Positions 24,646-32,667 of a DNA stretch of 64,000 nt are shown one piece after another. Every line of letters starts with the position of its first letter. Positions within the stretch are counted from its first letter, which is position 1. The translations under genes were made by a program, and so were the position numbers. The stretch is from NCBI GenBank assembly GCA_050014755.1, contig JBEKCS010000008.1, forward strand, positions 13,277-77,276. Reading direction: 5' to 3'. Source of the stretch: Bog-756 sp050014755 (lineage in GTDB: Bacteria > Actinomycetota > Acidimicrobiia > Acidimicrobiales > RAAP-2). Under the pieces are notes generated by a model. That model was given only the letters and a program-made list of their open reading frames with translations. It did not search any database and had not been told where the DNA came from.

Positions 24646-25932
24646 CTACCGGTCGGACGTGGCGGCCATCGCCAGGTCGGTGGCCAGCGTGCCGCGCTTG
24701 GCCCTCGAGTCACGGGCCTGCGACCGGATGGACACGTCATGGCCGGCGACGCTGGCCCGCAGGCTCCCGACGGTGCACTGCTCCTTGCCGCCCAGCACGG
24801 TGAACGGGTCGTAGTGGAAGTGGCGCATGGCGTTGAGATGGGTGATGCGGTCGATGTCGTGGTCACTCACCCCGGCGAGGCTCTCGGCCAACGTCTCGGG
24901 CGCGATCGGCCAGGTCGAGTCAGAGTGCGGGTAGTCGCACTCCCACATGACGTTGTCCATCTCGAGGAAGTCACGGCTGGCGATGCCGAACTTGTCGTCG
25001 ATGAAGCAGGTCAGCACGTTGCGGTTGAACACCTCGCTCGGCAGGTCGTTGCCGTAGTCCTGCCCGGTCCAGAGGTGGTGGCGGTCGTAGTTGTAGTCGA
25101 TCCGCTCGAGGAAGTACGGAATCCAACCGATGCCGCCCTCCGACAGGGCCACCCGGAGGTCGGGGAACTTGCGGAGCACCGGTGACCACACCAGATCGGT
25201 GGCCGCCTTGACGATGTTCATCGGGGTCAGGGTGATGAGGCAGTCCATCGGGGCATCGGGTGAGGTGATGACCAGCTCGGAGGAGGAGCCGATGTGTAGG
25301 CACACCACCATCTGCTCGTCGCTGCACGCCTTCCAGAACGGATCCCAGTGGTCACTGTGGACGCTGGGCCACCCGAGCTTGGACGGGTTCTCCGAGAAGG
25401 TCACCGCGTGGACCCCCTTCGCCGCGGTGCGGCGCACCTCGGCTGCCATGATCTCGGGATCCCAGATGGCGGGCAGGACGCACGGGATGAACCGGCCCGG
25501 CTGGGAGCCGCACCACTCGTCGATGTGCCAGTCGTTGTAGGCCCGGACCATGGCCAACGCCACGTCCTTGTCCTCGGTGCGGGCGAACAGCTGGCCGCAG
25601 AACTGGGGGAAGGAGGGGAAGCACAGCGAACCGAGCACCCCGTTGGCATCCATGTCCTTGACCCGCTCGCCGATGTCGTAGCACCCGGGGCGGAGCTGGT
25701 CGAAGGAGGTCGGCTCGATGCCGTACTCCTCGCGCGGGCGGCCAGCCACAGCGTTGAGCGCCACGTTGGGGAGGATCTGACCCTCGTAGAGCCACGAGTT
25801 GGTCCCATCCTCGTTGGTGATGAACTGCGGGGCCAGGTCGACGTACTTGGCCGGCAGGCGCCCGTCGAACAGTCCGGGCGGCTCGACCACGTGGTCGTCC
25901 ACACTCACCAGCACCATGTCGTTGATTTCCAT
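24646..25932 (-). CDS. Amidohydrolase-family protein (COG2159 type)
   Basis: The predicted protein is 428 aa with the TIM-barrel metal hydrolase/decarboxylase fold. The N-terminal VSVDDHVVEPPGLFDGRLP replaces the HxH motif with the DxH seen in this subgroup. Later ligands are the His of VVCLHIGSS and the Asp of WECDYPHSDSTWP. SEGGIGWIPYFLERIDY lies between. Members include 2-amino-3-carboxymuconate semialdehyde decarboxylase and gamma-resorcylate decarboxylase. Two clear paralogues are in the window (32.7 and 41.2 kb). GAGAGAAGGG lies just upstream of ATG 25932. It is the first gene of a pair with CaiB. Confidence 0.9.
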   Translation of the reverse strand: MEINDMVLVSVDDHVVEPPGLFDGRLPAKYVDLAPQFITNEDGTNSWLYEGQILPNVALNAVAGRPREEYGIEPTSFDQLRPGCYDIGERVKDMDANGVLGSLCFPSFPQFCGQLFARTEDKDVALAMVRAYNDWHIDEWCGSQPGRFIPCVLPAIWDPEIMAAEVRRTAAKGVHAVTFSENPSKLGWPSVHSDHWDPFWKACSDEQMVVCLHIGSSSELVITSPDAPMDCLITLTPMNIVKAATDLVWSPVLRKFPDLRVALSEGGIGWIPYFLERIDYNYDRHHLWTGQDYGNDLPSEVFNRNVLTCFIDDKFGIASRDFLEMDNVMWECDYPHSDSTWPIAPETLAESLAGVSDHDIDRITHLNAMRHFHYDPFTVLGGKEQCTVGSLRASVAGHDVSIRSQARDSRAKRGTLATDLAMAATSDR

Positions 25933-25987
25933 CGGACACCCTTCTCTCGCGCCCCCCCCGGGCGTGACAACCGCGAGTCTCCCAGAC

Positions 25988-26135
25988 CTATCCCTCCATG
26001 TCACCTACGCCCCCGGCCGGGCGGCGACACCGCTGGTGGACGAACTCCCCGTCGACGACCGTGGCCACCACCCGGGCGGAGGACGGCTCGTCCAGGACCC
26101 GGTCGACACCGCGTCGAGGAGGCACAGGCCGGCCA
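25988..26135 (-). pseudogene. Possible remnant: tail of an amidohydrolase-like reading frame
   Basis: In one minus-strand frame between the permuted CaiB gene and the amidohydrolase gene, about 35 codons read DRVLDEPSSARVVATVVDG followed by EFVHQ and a TAG stop at 25988. The pattern VxxVVDGxxV resembles the last strand of urease-type amidohydrolases. There is no start codon or ribosome site with it. It may be a leftover of a deleted gene, or chance in GC-rich DNA. Confidence 0.2.
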
Positions 26136-27317
26136 TCAGACGGTCCCGACGGTGTCGTCCGCCCCGACCACTTCGGCCGATACATCGGACATCGACGCGT
26201 CGATGAGATGGTCGCCTCCACGGGCCAGTGCGGCCATCACCGCGGCGGCAGCGGCCAGGCCGGTCAACGGGTCGGCAACGGCGTCCGCACAGAAGCACGG
26301 TCCCCGGTCGTCCCACACCACGAGCCCACCGGCCGCCGCGGCGTCGTCGCCGAACGCCACCCGCTCCCTCGATCCCGGGTCGCTCCCGTACCCGGTGACG
26401 GACAGCCAGGCCCGTGGGCGGCCGTCCCGCACCGTCGAGACGGGGTCCAGGCCGAGCTGGTCGAGGGCCCGGGGCCTGGCCGAGGTGATCACGACATCGG
26501 ACCCGGCGATGATCCGGTCCAGTTCGGTGCGACCGGCCGGGGTCCCCCACGCCAACCGCGTCGACTCCTTGCCGTCGTTGAGCGACGCGAAGTGCTCCGG
26601 TCGTCCCCGCCGCGCACCGTCCGGCCGGGTCACGGACTCCACCTTCACCACCCGGGCCCCGCCCCGGACCAACAACGCGCCCACCAGCGGGCCGGCCCAC
26701 AGGGTCGACAGGTCGGCCACCACCAGGTCCGACAGGGCCACCGGTGGACTCCCCGGACCCAGTGCCGCAACCGACACGCCGGTCCGGTCCGGTCCGCCAC
26801 CGGGACCACGGCGCTCCCCCACCCGGGCGACCGGCAGCCCGAGCCCGGCCGACCGGGCCACCAGTTCGTCGGCACCGAAGGGGGCCATGGCCGACTCGAC
26901 CCGCCCCCAGTCACCGTCGCCGACCGGCGCGCGTAGCCCGAGCCACGCCGCCACCAGCTCCCAGTCGCTCGGACGGGCCAGGCTCACGGCCATCCATCCG
27001 TCGGCCACCGGGACCAGACGGGACGCTCCACCGACACTGATGCTCCCGCCCCGGACCATCCGGCCGTGCCGTGCCCGGGCCGCCATGAGGGCCAGGGGGT
27101 CGACCACCACCGGCCGGCCGAGGGCCGCCGAATCGCGGGCGATCGCCGCCGCCAGGTCCCGCACGCCCCCGACCAGTCCCGGGGGTGGCCCGAGACCGGG
27201 TCCGTCCGGACGACCGGTGAGCTCCTGGAGTCCCGACGCCATCCAGGCCCCGTCCTCCGCGGGTGCCACCCCGTCGGCCGTGGTCCCCGGATCCGTACCG
27301 ACAGCAGTGCGGCCCAT
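26136..27317 (-). CDS. CaiB/BaiF-family CoA-transferase with circularly permuted domain order
   Basis: The predicted protein is 393 aa. The segment that normally opens CaiB proteins appears only at about residue 195 (LSDLVVADLSTLWAGPLVGA, then GGARVVKVES), and the catalytic-Asp segment ADPLTG (Asp349) and HLIDASMSDVS come at the very end. The first 190 residues correspond to what is usually the C-terminal half (small domain, then GWMAVSLARPSDWELVAAWLG). The order is thus swapped, but the catalytic Asp and CoA-binding loop are kept, so it should be active. The start ATG 27317 faces the divergent crotonase-like gene only 25 bp away. ATG codons further upstream would run into that gene. Confidence 0.85.
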   Translation of the reverse strand: MGRTAVGTDPGTTADGVAPAEDGAWMASGLQELTGRPDGPGLGPPPGLVGGVRDLAAAIARDSAALGRPVVVDPLALMAARARHGRMVRGGSISVGGASRLVPVADGWMAVSLARPSDWELVAAWLGLRAPVGDGDWGRVESAMAPFGADELVARSAGLGLPVARVGERRGPGGGPDRTGVSVAALGPGSPPVALSDLVVADLSTLWAGPLVGALLVRGGARVVKVESVTRPDGARRGRPEHFASLNDGKESTRLAWGTPAGRTELDRIIAGSDVVITSARPRALDQLGLDPVSTVRDGRPRAWLSVTGYGSDPGSRERVAFGDDAAAAGGLVVWDDRGPCFCADAVADPLTGLAAAAAVMAALARGGDHLIDASMSDVSAEVVGADDTVGTV

Positions 27318-27330
27318 GACGGGCACACAG

Positions 27331-27336
27331 TACCCT
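27331..27336 (+). promoter_or_regulatory. Candidate -10 box (TACCCT) for a leaderless transcript
   Basis: TACCCT then 6 bases then ATG 27343. It sits inside the 25-bp gap between two divergent genes, which leaves no room for a conventional leader. Confidence 0.5.
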
Positions 27337-27342
27337 CGGCCC

Positions 27343-28332
27343 ATGGTTCCCACGCCGCTCGCCGGGCACGAGTTCGCCGGGGCCCTCGAAACGGGCGACG
27401 TCTACGACCGGCTCGGCGGGACCGACGGGCGGGTGGTGCTGGTCGAGGCCGACGGCCTACCCGACCGCCTGGACCCTGCCTCCATGGAACGCCTGGTCAC
27501 CCTTCCGGCGGTCGTCGTGGCGTTGTGCGACACGCCGTCCCGCCGGCCCGACTGGGCGGACCTGGTCTGCGCCCCCGACGGCCCCGGCCCCGGGTCGGTG
27601 GCCGCTGTGGTCGGCGACAACCCGCTGGCCGCCACGGTGCTGGCGGTACTGCTCCGGTCCGGAGGGAGCCGCACCATCCACGAGGGTCTCGTCGCCGAGT
27701 CCACCGCCTACGGGCTGCTGCAGGGCGGACCCGAGTTCACCCGGTGGCGGACCGGGCGACCGCCGCGTCGGCGTTCCGTCCCCGTCGGTCCCGCGGTGCG
27801 CCTCCAACGCGACCACGACGAGCTCGAGGTGACCCTCGACCGGCCCGAGGTCCGCAATGCCCTCGACTCGGCCATGCGCGACGAGCTGGTGGCCGCCCTG
27901 ACCGTCGCCGCCCTCGACCCGACGGTCACCGCGGTGCACCTCCGTGGGGCCGGCCCCTCGTTCTGCAGTGGCGGGGACCTCGACGAATTCGGGTCCCGAT
28001 CGGACCCGGCGACCGCCCACCTCATCCGCCTGCTCGTCAGCCCGGCCCGGGCGCTCGCCGAGGTCGCCGACCGCACCACCGCCCATCTCCAGGGCGACGC
28101 GGTGGGTTCGGGCATCGAGCTGGCCGCCTTCGCCCATCGGGTGGTGGCCGAGCCGACGACCCGCATTTCGCTCCCCGAGGTGCGCCTCGGACTCATCCCG
28201 GGTGCCGGTGGCACGGTGAGCCTGCCGCGACGCATCGGCAGGCACCGGACCCTCGAACTGGCCCTGTCCACCGCGCCGATCGACGCGGCCACCGCCCTCG
28301 ACTGGGGGCTGGTCGACCACGTGGGCTCCTGA
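27343..28332 (+). CDS. Crotonase-family protein with an extra N-terminal domain
   Basis: The predicted protein is 329 aa. Residues about 155-329 are a crotonase fold (ELEVTLDRPEVRNALD, the oxyanion-hole segment FCSGGDLDEFG, QGDAVGSGIELAAFA, and LPEVRLGLIPGAGGT with a Glu at a usual catalytic position). Residues 1-150 are not a normal crotonase part. They hold an alternating strand-helix pattern (GRVVLVEADGL, VVVALCD, PLAATVLAVLLR) and GLVAESTAYGLLQGGPEF, which resembles the C-terminal helix of crotonases. It may therefore be a degenerate crotonase half. It shares a very short divergent promoter with the permuted CaiB gene, suggesting joint function. Confidence 0.85.
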   Translation: MVPTPLAGHEFAGALETGDVYDRLGGTDGRVVLVEADGLPDRLDPASMERLVTLPAVVVALCDTPSRRPDWADLVCAPDGPGPGSVAAVVGDNPLAATVLAVLLRSGGSRTIHEGLVAESTAYGLLQGGPEFTRWRTGRPPRRRSVPVGPAVRLQRDHDELEVTLDRPEVRNALDSAMRDELVAALTVAALDPTVTAVHLRGAGPSFCSGGDLDEFGSRSDPATAHLIRLLVSPARALAEVADRTTAHLQGDAVGSGIELAAFAHRVVAEPTTRISLPEVRLGLIPGAGGTVSLPRRIGRHRTLELALSTAPIDAATALDWGLVDHVGS

Positions 28333-28375
28333 GCGGCTGACGAGCCGGCCACCGGTGGGCCGAAGGGATGGTCGG

Positions 28376-28381
28376 TACACT
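28376..28381 (+). promoter_or_regulatory. Candidate -10 box (TACACT) for a leaderless transcript
   Basis: TACACT then 6 bases then GTG 28388, matching the leaderless spacing seen at several other genes here and fixing GTG 28388 as start. Confidence 0.55.
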
Positions 28382-28387
28382 GCCGCC

Positions 28388-29380
28388 GTGGAGACGAGCC
28401 GGCTGACCACCCCCGCGCTCCTCGTCCGACAGGACCTCCTCGACGCCAATCTGGCCATCATGTCGGGCGCCCTGCCCGGCCGTCGCCTGCGCCCCCACGT
28501 CAAGGCCACCAAGTGCACGGCGCTCGCCGCCCGCCAGGCGGCTCTGGGCCACACCGCTTTCACGTGCGCCACCGTCGCGGAAATGGAGGGGATGGCCCGT
28601 GCCGGACTGGGCGAGGACCTCCTCCTGGCCAACGAGGTGGTCGACACCACCCGACTCGGAGCGCTCGTACGCGACGGCGCCCGGGTCACCGTGGCCGTCG
28701 ACTCCGAGGAGACCGTCGACGCGGCCGTCCGCGGTGGTGTGCCCGAGGTCGTCGTCGACGTGAACGTCGGGCTGCCCCGGTGCGGCTGCCGACCCGAGGA
28801 CGCCGGACGGTTGGCCGAGACGGCACGACGGCACGGGCTCGAGGTCCGGGGGGTCATGGGCTACGAAGGTCATGTCGTCGGTCTGGAGGACCGGGCCGAG
28901 CGGGCCGACAAGCTGGAGACGTCGATGGCCCGGCTGCTGGCCGCCCACGACCTGGTCGGCGGTGACGTCGTCTCCGCCGGCGGCACGGGGACCTACGACC
29001 TCAACCACTGGGCCACCGAGATCCAGGCCGGGTCGTACTCGCTCATGGACACCGCCTACGCCAGGCTCCGCCTGCCCTTCCGCCAGGCCCTCTCGGTACT
29101 GTCCACGGTGATCTCGGTGTCGAGCGGGTGGGCCGTCGCCGACTGCGGCCTCAAGGCCCTCGGCATGGACCACGGCAATCCGGACATCGACGGGGCGACC
29201 GTGATCTTCTGCTCCGACGAGCACGTGGTCTTCGTCCCCGACGACCCCGTGCGTGTCGGCCAGCGGATCGAGGTCATGCCCGCCCATGTCGATCCGACGG
29301 TCGCCTACCACCGGTACCTCCACATCGTCGACGGCGACGAGGTGGTCGACCGCTGGGACGTGGACCTGCGCGGCTGGTAG
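28388..29380 (+). CDS. Fold-III PLP enzyme (alanine racemase N-terminal / D-threonine aldolase-like)
   Basis: The predicted protein is 330 aa. LRPHVKATKC contains the Schiff-base Lys39 on the alanine-racemase-type barrel. DVNVGLPRCGC and VVSAGGTGTYDL are the strand and phosphate-binding segments of the DSD1/D-threonine-aldolase group. The C-terminal beta domain carries EHVVF and HVDPTVAYH, the latter with the His/metal residues of D-threonine aldolases and D-serine dehydratases. It probably acts on a D-hydroxy amino acid. The neighbouring amidase and the D-aminoacylase at 39.3 kb could supply D-amino acids. The start follows from the leaderless promoter. Confidence 0.88.
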   Translation: METSRLTTPALLVRQDLLDANLAIMSGALPGRRLRPHVKATKCTALAARQAALGHTAFTCATVAEMEGMARAGLGEDLLLANEVVDTTRLGALVRDGARVTVAVDSEETVDAAVRGGVPEVVVDVNVGLPRCGCRPEDAGRLAETARRHGLEVRGVMGYEGHVVGLEDRAERADKLETSMARLLAAHDLVGGDVVSAGGTGTYDLNHWATEIQAGSYSLMDTAYARLRLPFRQALSVLSTVISVSSGWAVADCGLKALGMDHGNPDIDGATVIFCSDEHVVFVPDDPVRVGQRIEVMPAHVDPTVAYHRYLHIVDGDEVVDRWDVDLRGW

Positions 29381-29414
29381 CGCATCGGGGCGCCGTCGGA
29401 CATGCTGTGGACCC

Positions 29415-30830
29415 ATGGAGCAGATCGGGATAGTCGAGGCGGCACGCCGGATACGGACCGGCGACCTGTCCGCCGAGACCCTGGTGCGATCGTGCCTCGA
29501 CTCGGTCGAACGCAGGAACCCGGAGCTCAACGCCTTCGTCCACGTCGACGTCGACGGCGCCCTGGCCGCGGCGGCCGCGGTCGACCGGTCGATCCGAGCC
29601 GGTAGAGGCGACGGGCTCGGCCCGTTGGCCGGCGTTCCCTTCGGCGTCAAGGACCTCGAGGACTGCAGGGGCATGCCGACGACACGGGGCTCGCGCTGGT
29701 ACGCCGATGGTCCGGCCAAGCAGGTCGACTCGATCCACGTGGCCCGGCTACGGGGCGCCGGGGCCATCCCGATCGGAAAGACGGCGACGCCGGAGCTGGG
29801 CGCCTGGGCGTACACGGCCAGCCCCCTGCTCGGCGTGACCCGCAGCCCGTGGGACACGAGCCGCACCCCGGGGGGTTCCAGCGGCGGGTCGAGCGCAGCC
29901 GTGTCCTCCGGCATGGTCCCCTTCGCCACCGCCAGCGACGGCGGTGGCTCGATCCGCGAGCCGGCGGCGTTCACCGGCCTGGTCGGCCTGCGGGCGTCCT
30001 ACGGCCGGATCCCGACCTTCGGTGACACCCACCTGGCCCAGAACGCCGTCGTCGGATGCCTGACCACGAGCGTGGCCGACACAGCGCTCCTGCTCGACGT
30101 CATGTCCGGTCCCGACGGACGTGACCGGACCTGCCTTCCCAACCCACCCGGCAGCTACCTCGACGCCCTCGACCGGGTCGCCCTCCCGGATGTGCGCGTC
30201 GCGTGGTCGGTCGACCTCGGCTTCGCGGTGGTCGACCCGGAGGTGGCCACCATCTGCGAGGAGGCAGCCCGGGCCTTCACCGAAGCGCTGGGTACCCGAC
30301 TCGTCGACCGGCCGATCACGCTCCAGGACTACACGCGGATCTACATCGGGATCGAGGGCGTCGACCGGTTCGTGACAAACGACCGCAGCCTGTGGGAGGA
30401 CCGTCTCGACGAGGCGGACCCGCTGTGCGCCCCGGCATGGACCTACCTCAGTCACCGGACCCTCCCCGAAGCCGCCGCGGTGGAGTCGGCCCGTCGCAAG
30501 CTCGTCATCCAGGTGGCGGAAGTCTTCGACGACGTCGATCTCGTCCTGACACCGATGACCTCGGTGGCCCCGTTTGCCGCCGAGGGGCCGATGCCCACCG
30601 AGATCGCCGGGGTCGAGGTGCACGCCGGCATGTCCGTGGCCCTCGCGTTCCTGGCCAGCGTGGTGAACCTCCCGGCGGTGAGCATCCCCGCCGGCATCAC
30701 CGGGGAAGGGCTCCCGATCGGGCTGCAGGTGATCGGGCCCCGGTTCCGCGAGGACCTGGTGCTGGCGGCTGCGGCCCGCTACGAGGCCGCCCGACCGTGG
30801 CCGCTCCACTGTCCGGACCCGTCGCGGTGA
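29415..30830 (+). CDS. Amidase-signature family amidohydrolase
   Basis: The predicted protein is 471 aa. The Ser-cisSer-Lys triad is visible: Lys79 in PFGVKDLED, the cis-Ser around 155 in TPGGSSGGSSAAV, and the nucleophile Ser179 in SDGGGSIREPA. Members hydrolyse amides, carbamates or nylon-type oligomers. The specific amide is unknown. ATG 29415 lies 34 bp after the PLP-enzyme gene on the same strand. It converges with the MFS gene. Confidence 0.93.
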   Translation: MEQIGIVEAARRIRTGDLSAETLVRSCLDSVERRNPELNAFVHVDVDGALAAAAAVDRSIRAGRGDGLGPLAGVPFGVKDLEDCRGMPTTRGSRWYADGPAKQVDSIHVARLRGAGAIPIGKTATPELGAWAYTASPLLGVTRSPWDTSRTPGGSSGGSSAAVSSGMVPFATASDGGGSIREPAAFTGLVGLRASYGRIPTFGDTHLAQNAVVGCLTTSVADTALLLDVMSGPDGRDRTCLPNPPGSYLDALDRVALPDVRVAWSVDLGFAVVDPEVATICEEAARAFTEALGTRLVDRPITLQDYTRIYIGIEGVDRFVTNDRSLWEDRLDEADPLCAPAWTYLSHRTLPEAAAVESARRKLVIQVAEVFDDVDLVLTPMTSVAPFAAEGPMPTEIAGVEVHAGMSVALAFLASVVNLPAVSIPAGITGEGLPIGLQVIGPRFREDLVLAAAARYEAARPWPLHCPDPSR

Positions 30831-30860
30831 CCGAGGAGTCACCGGGGCCGCGCCAGCGGG

Positions 30861-32066
30861 TCAGGTAGGGGGAGCGGCCCGGGGCGCCGGCACGGGGATC
30901 GGAAAGCGGAGCGCGACGGCGAAAACGGCCATGCAGGCGAAGGTCAGGCCTGCAGCCACGTACGACACGACGTGGAGACCGAAGTGCGCTACGGCGAGCG
31001 ACTCGGACCCCGGACCGAGGATGCCTCCGACCATGCCGGCGAAGACCAGCCAGGCCACTGCGTTGTGGTCGTCCGGGATGAGCTCGGTAAACCAGTGGAA
31101 CCCGAGGGGAAACACCAGGGCCAACGTCAGGCCCACCAGCGGGTACGCCACCGGTGCCAACCAGCGCACCCCCGATCCCATCAAGAACGTGATGGCCAGG
31201 CCGAGGCCGACCAGCACCAGCTGGTGACCGGCGAGGAGGCGCAGCATCGGCGTCGACACGAGTCGTCCGATGGCCAGACCCGCCCAGAACCCGGCGGTGA
31301 CGAGCGACCCGACCGCGGCCGGATACCCCCAACCATGGAGCTGTGCGGCCAGCCATCCCGAGACGGCCGCCTCCACCGCCACGTAGCTGCCGAATGCCGA
31401 CAGGAAGGTCCAGAGCACGACGCGGCGGTTGCCTGGACGCCGTTCGTCCATCGCCTGGCGCACCTCCGCGTGGACCGGTGGCGCATTCACACCCAGGACG
31501 AAGGGGACGAGGACCAGTCCGACCGCCGAGGCGATTCCGAAGAAGACGGCGAAGTGTTGCGGTCGGACGGCGACCACCAGGAGCGGGCCGGCGATGGCCC
31601 CGAATGCCCAGCCGGACCCCGACACGCTGAGCCGGGCGGCCCGGCCCTCGTGCGCCGTCCGCGAGGTGAGGTTCAACACGCCGAAATCGATGGCACCGAA
31701 GCCGACGCCGCTGAGGGCGACCCCGCCGAGGAACGCCGGCCACGTCGGGGCGAGCGCGGCGACGGACATTCCGACGGAGAAGACCACGAGCGCCGCGGCC
31801 AGCACGGGCCCCCCGGCCGACCGGCCGAGGACGAACCAGCACAGTGCCACCCCGACGAGTGCGCCGGCGAAGCTGACGCTGAGGGTGAGACCGGCCGACG
31901 CCAGCGCCAGGCCGAAGTGGCGCGCGATACCCACGAGCAACGTGCCGTAGGCGGCGTTGGTGCCTCCGATGAGGCCGAGGGCCACGGTCACACCGGCGAA
32001 CGGGACCCTGTCGAAGACGACGCCCTCCGCACCGGGGTCATCTCCTCGTCGTGCCCGACCGTTCAC
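30861..32066 (-). CDS. Major facilitator superfamily transporter
   Basis: The predicted protein is 401 aa with about twelve hydrophobic segments in two six-helix halves. The central loop (around 195-215) is charged, with NAPPVHAEVRQAMDERRPG. Family hints include GGTNAAYGTLLVGIARHFGL at the start and the repeated GFGAIDFG. The transported compound is unknown. The closest general resemblance is to monocarboxylate/oxalate-type MFS proteins. GTG 32066 is chosen because AAGGAGG lies 10 bases upstream; a longer reading from GTG 32105 would add 13 residues rich in Gly. The VOC gene ends in front of it on the same strand. Confidence 0.9.
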   Translation of the reverse strand: MNGRARRGDDPGAEGVVFDRVPFAGVTVALGLIGGTNAAYGTLLVGIARHFGLALASAGLTLSVSFAGALVGVALCWFVLGRSAGGPVLAAALVVFSVGMSVAALAPTWPAFLGGVALSGVGFGAIDFGVLNLTSRTAHEGRAARLSVSGSGWAFGAIAGPLLVVAVRPQHFAVFFGIASAVGLVLVPFVLGVNAPPVHAEVRQAMDERRPGNRRVVLWTFLSAFGSYVAVEAAVSGWLAAQLHGWGYPAAVGSLVTAGFWAGLAIGRLVSTPMLRLLAGHQLVLVGLGLAITFLMGSGVRWLAPVAYPLVGLTLALVFPLGFHWFTELIPDDHNAVAWLVFAGMVGGILGPGSESLAVAHFGLHVVSYVAAGLTFACMAVFAVALRFPIPVPAPRAAPPT

Positions 32067-32139
32067 GACACCCGCTCCTCCTTGCGTCCTCCCCACACCG
32101 CTCACGAGCGACCGGGGGCATGCAGACCCTAGTGAAGCC

Positions 32140-32541
32140 CTAGCGGGGGCCGGACGGAACGTCCGGCGGAGGCGCCAGCTGCTCCATGAACTCGAGCCGG
32201 ATACCCCCCGGCGCGTCCACGAAGGCGATGCGACGGGTCCCGAAGGCGCCCTCGACGATGGCGGGGCCCCACACCACCGCGTGTCCCTCGAGCTCGGCGT
32301 CCAGGTCGTCGGTGAACAGGGCCGGATGCAGGAACCCTTCGGCCGGCAGTTCGACCGCGTCCTCGTAGATGGCCCGGGTGAACAATGTGATCATCACCGG
32401 GCCGAGGTAGACGTCGGCCCGCTCCCCTCCTCCCCACGCCATCCGGTCGCGGACCTCGGCACCGGCCTCCTCATAGAAGCGGACGGCACCGTCCAGGTCG
32501 GCCACTTTGACGGCCAGATTGGCCAGTCCGGTCACGGCCAC
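32140..32541 (-). CDS. VOC superfamily (glyoxalase-like) protein
   Basis: The predicted protein is 133 aa. ANLAVKVADLDGAVRFYEEAG is the first module opening and IAFVDAPGGIRLEFMEQL the last strand, with the terminal Glu metal ligand. Metal ligands at the first position are not obvious, because Asn stands where His is usual. GAGGAGG precedes GTG 32541 by 4-5 bases. A TACACT box lies at 32590-32595 on the minus strand. It is divergent from the amidohydrolase gene at 32668 and 73 bp upstream of the MFS gene, probably in one operon with it. Confidence 0.82.
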   Translation of the reverse strand: MAVTGLANLAVKVADLDGAVRFYEEAGAEVRDRMAWGGGERADVYLGPVMITLFTRAIYEDAVELPAEGFLHPALFTDDLDAELEGHAVVWGPAIVEGAFGTRRIAFVDAPGGIRLEFMEQLAPPPDVPSGPR

Positions 32542-32667
32542 GGGGCCTCCTCGTCGTCACGCCGTCCCGCCCGCTGCGTCGGCTCCGGAAGTGTACCGAC
32601 GACCAGCGGCAGTGGGCCCGGCACTGCACCGGCGGACCGGGCATACTCGCCCCATGGAGGTAGGCCC

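Noticed and set aside
25348..27342. Long open frame in front of the crotonase-like gene that would make a 994-aa protein
   Set aside because: The upstream 665 codons are antisense to the amidohydrolase and CaiB genes. The real protein starts at ATG 27343 with its own promoter box.
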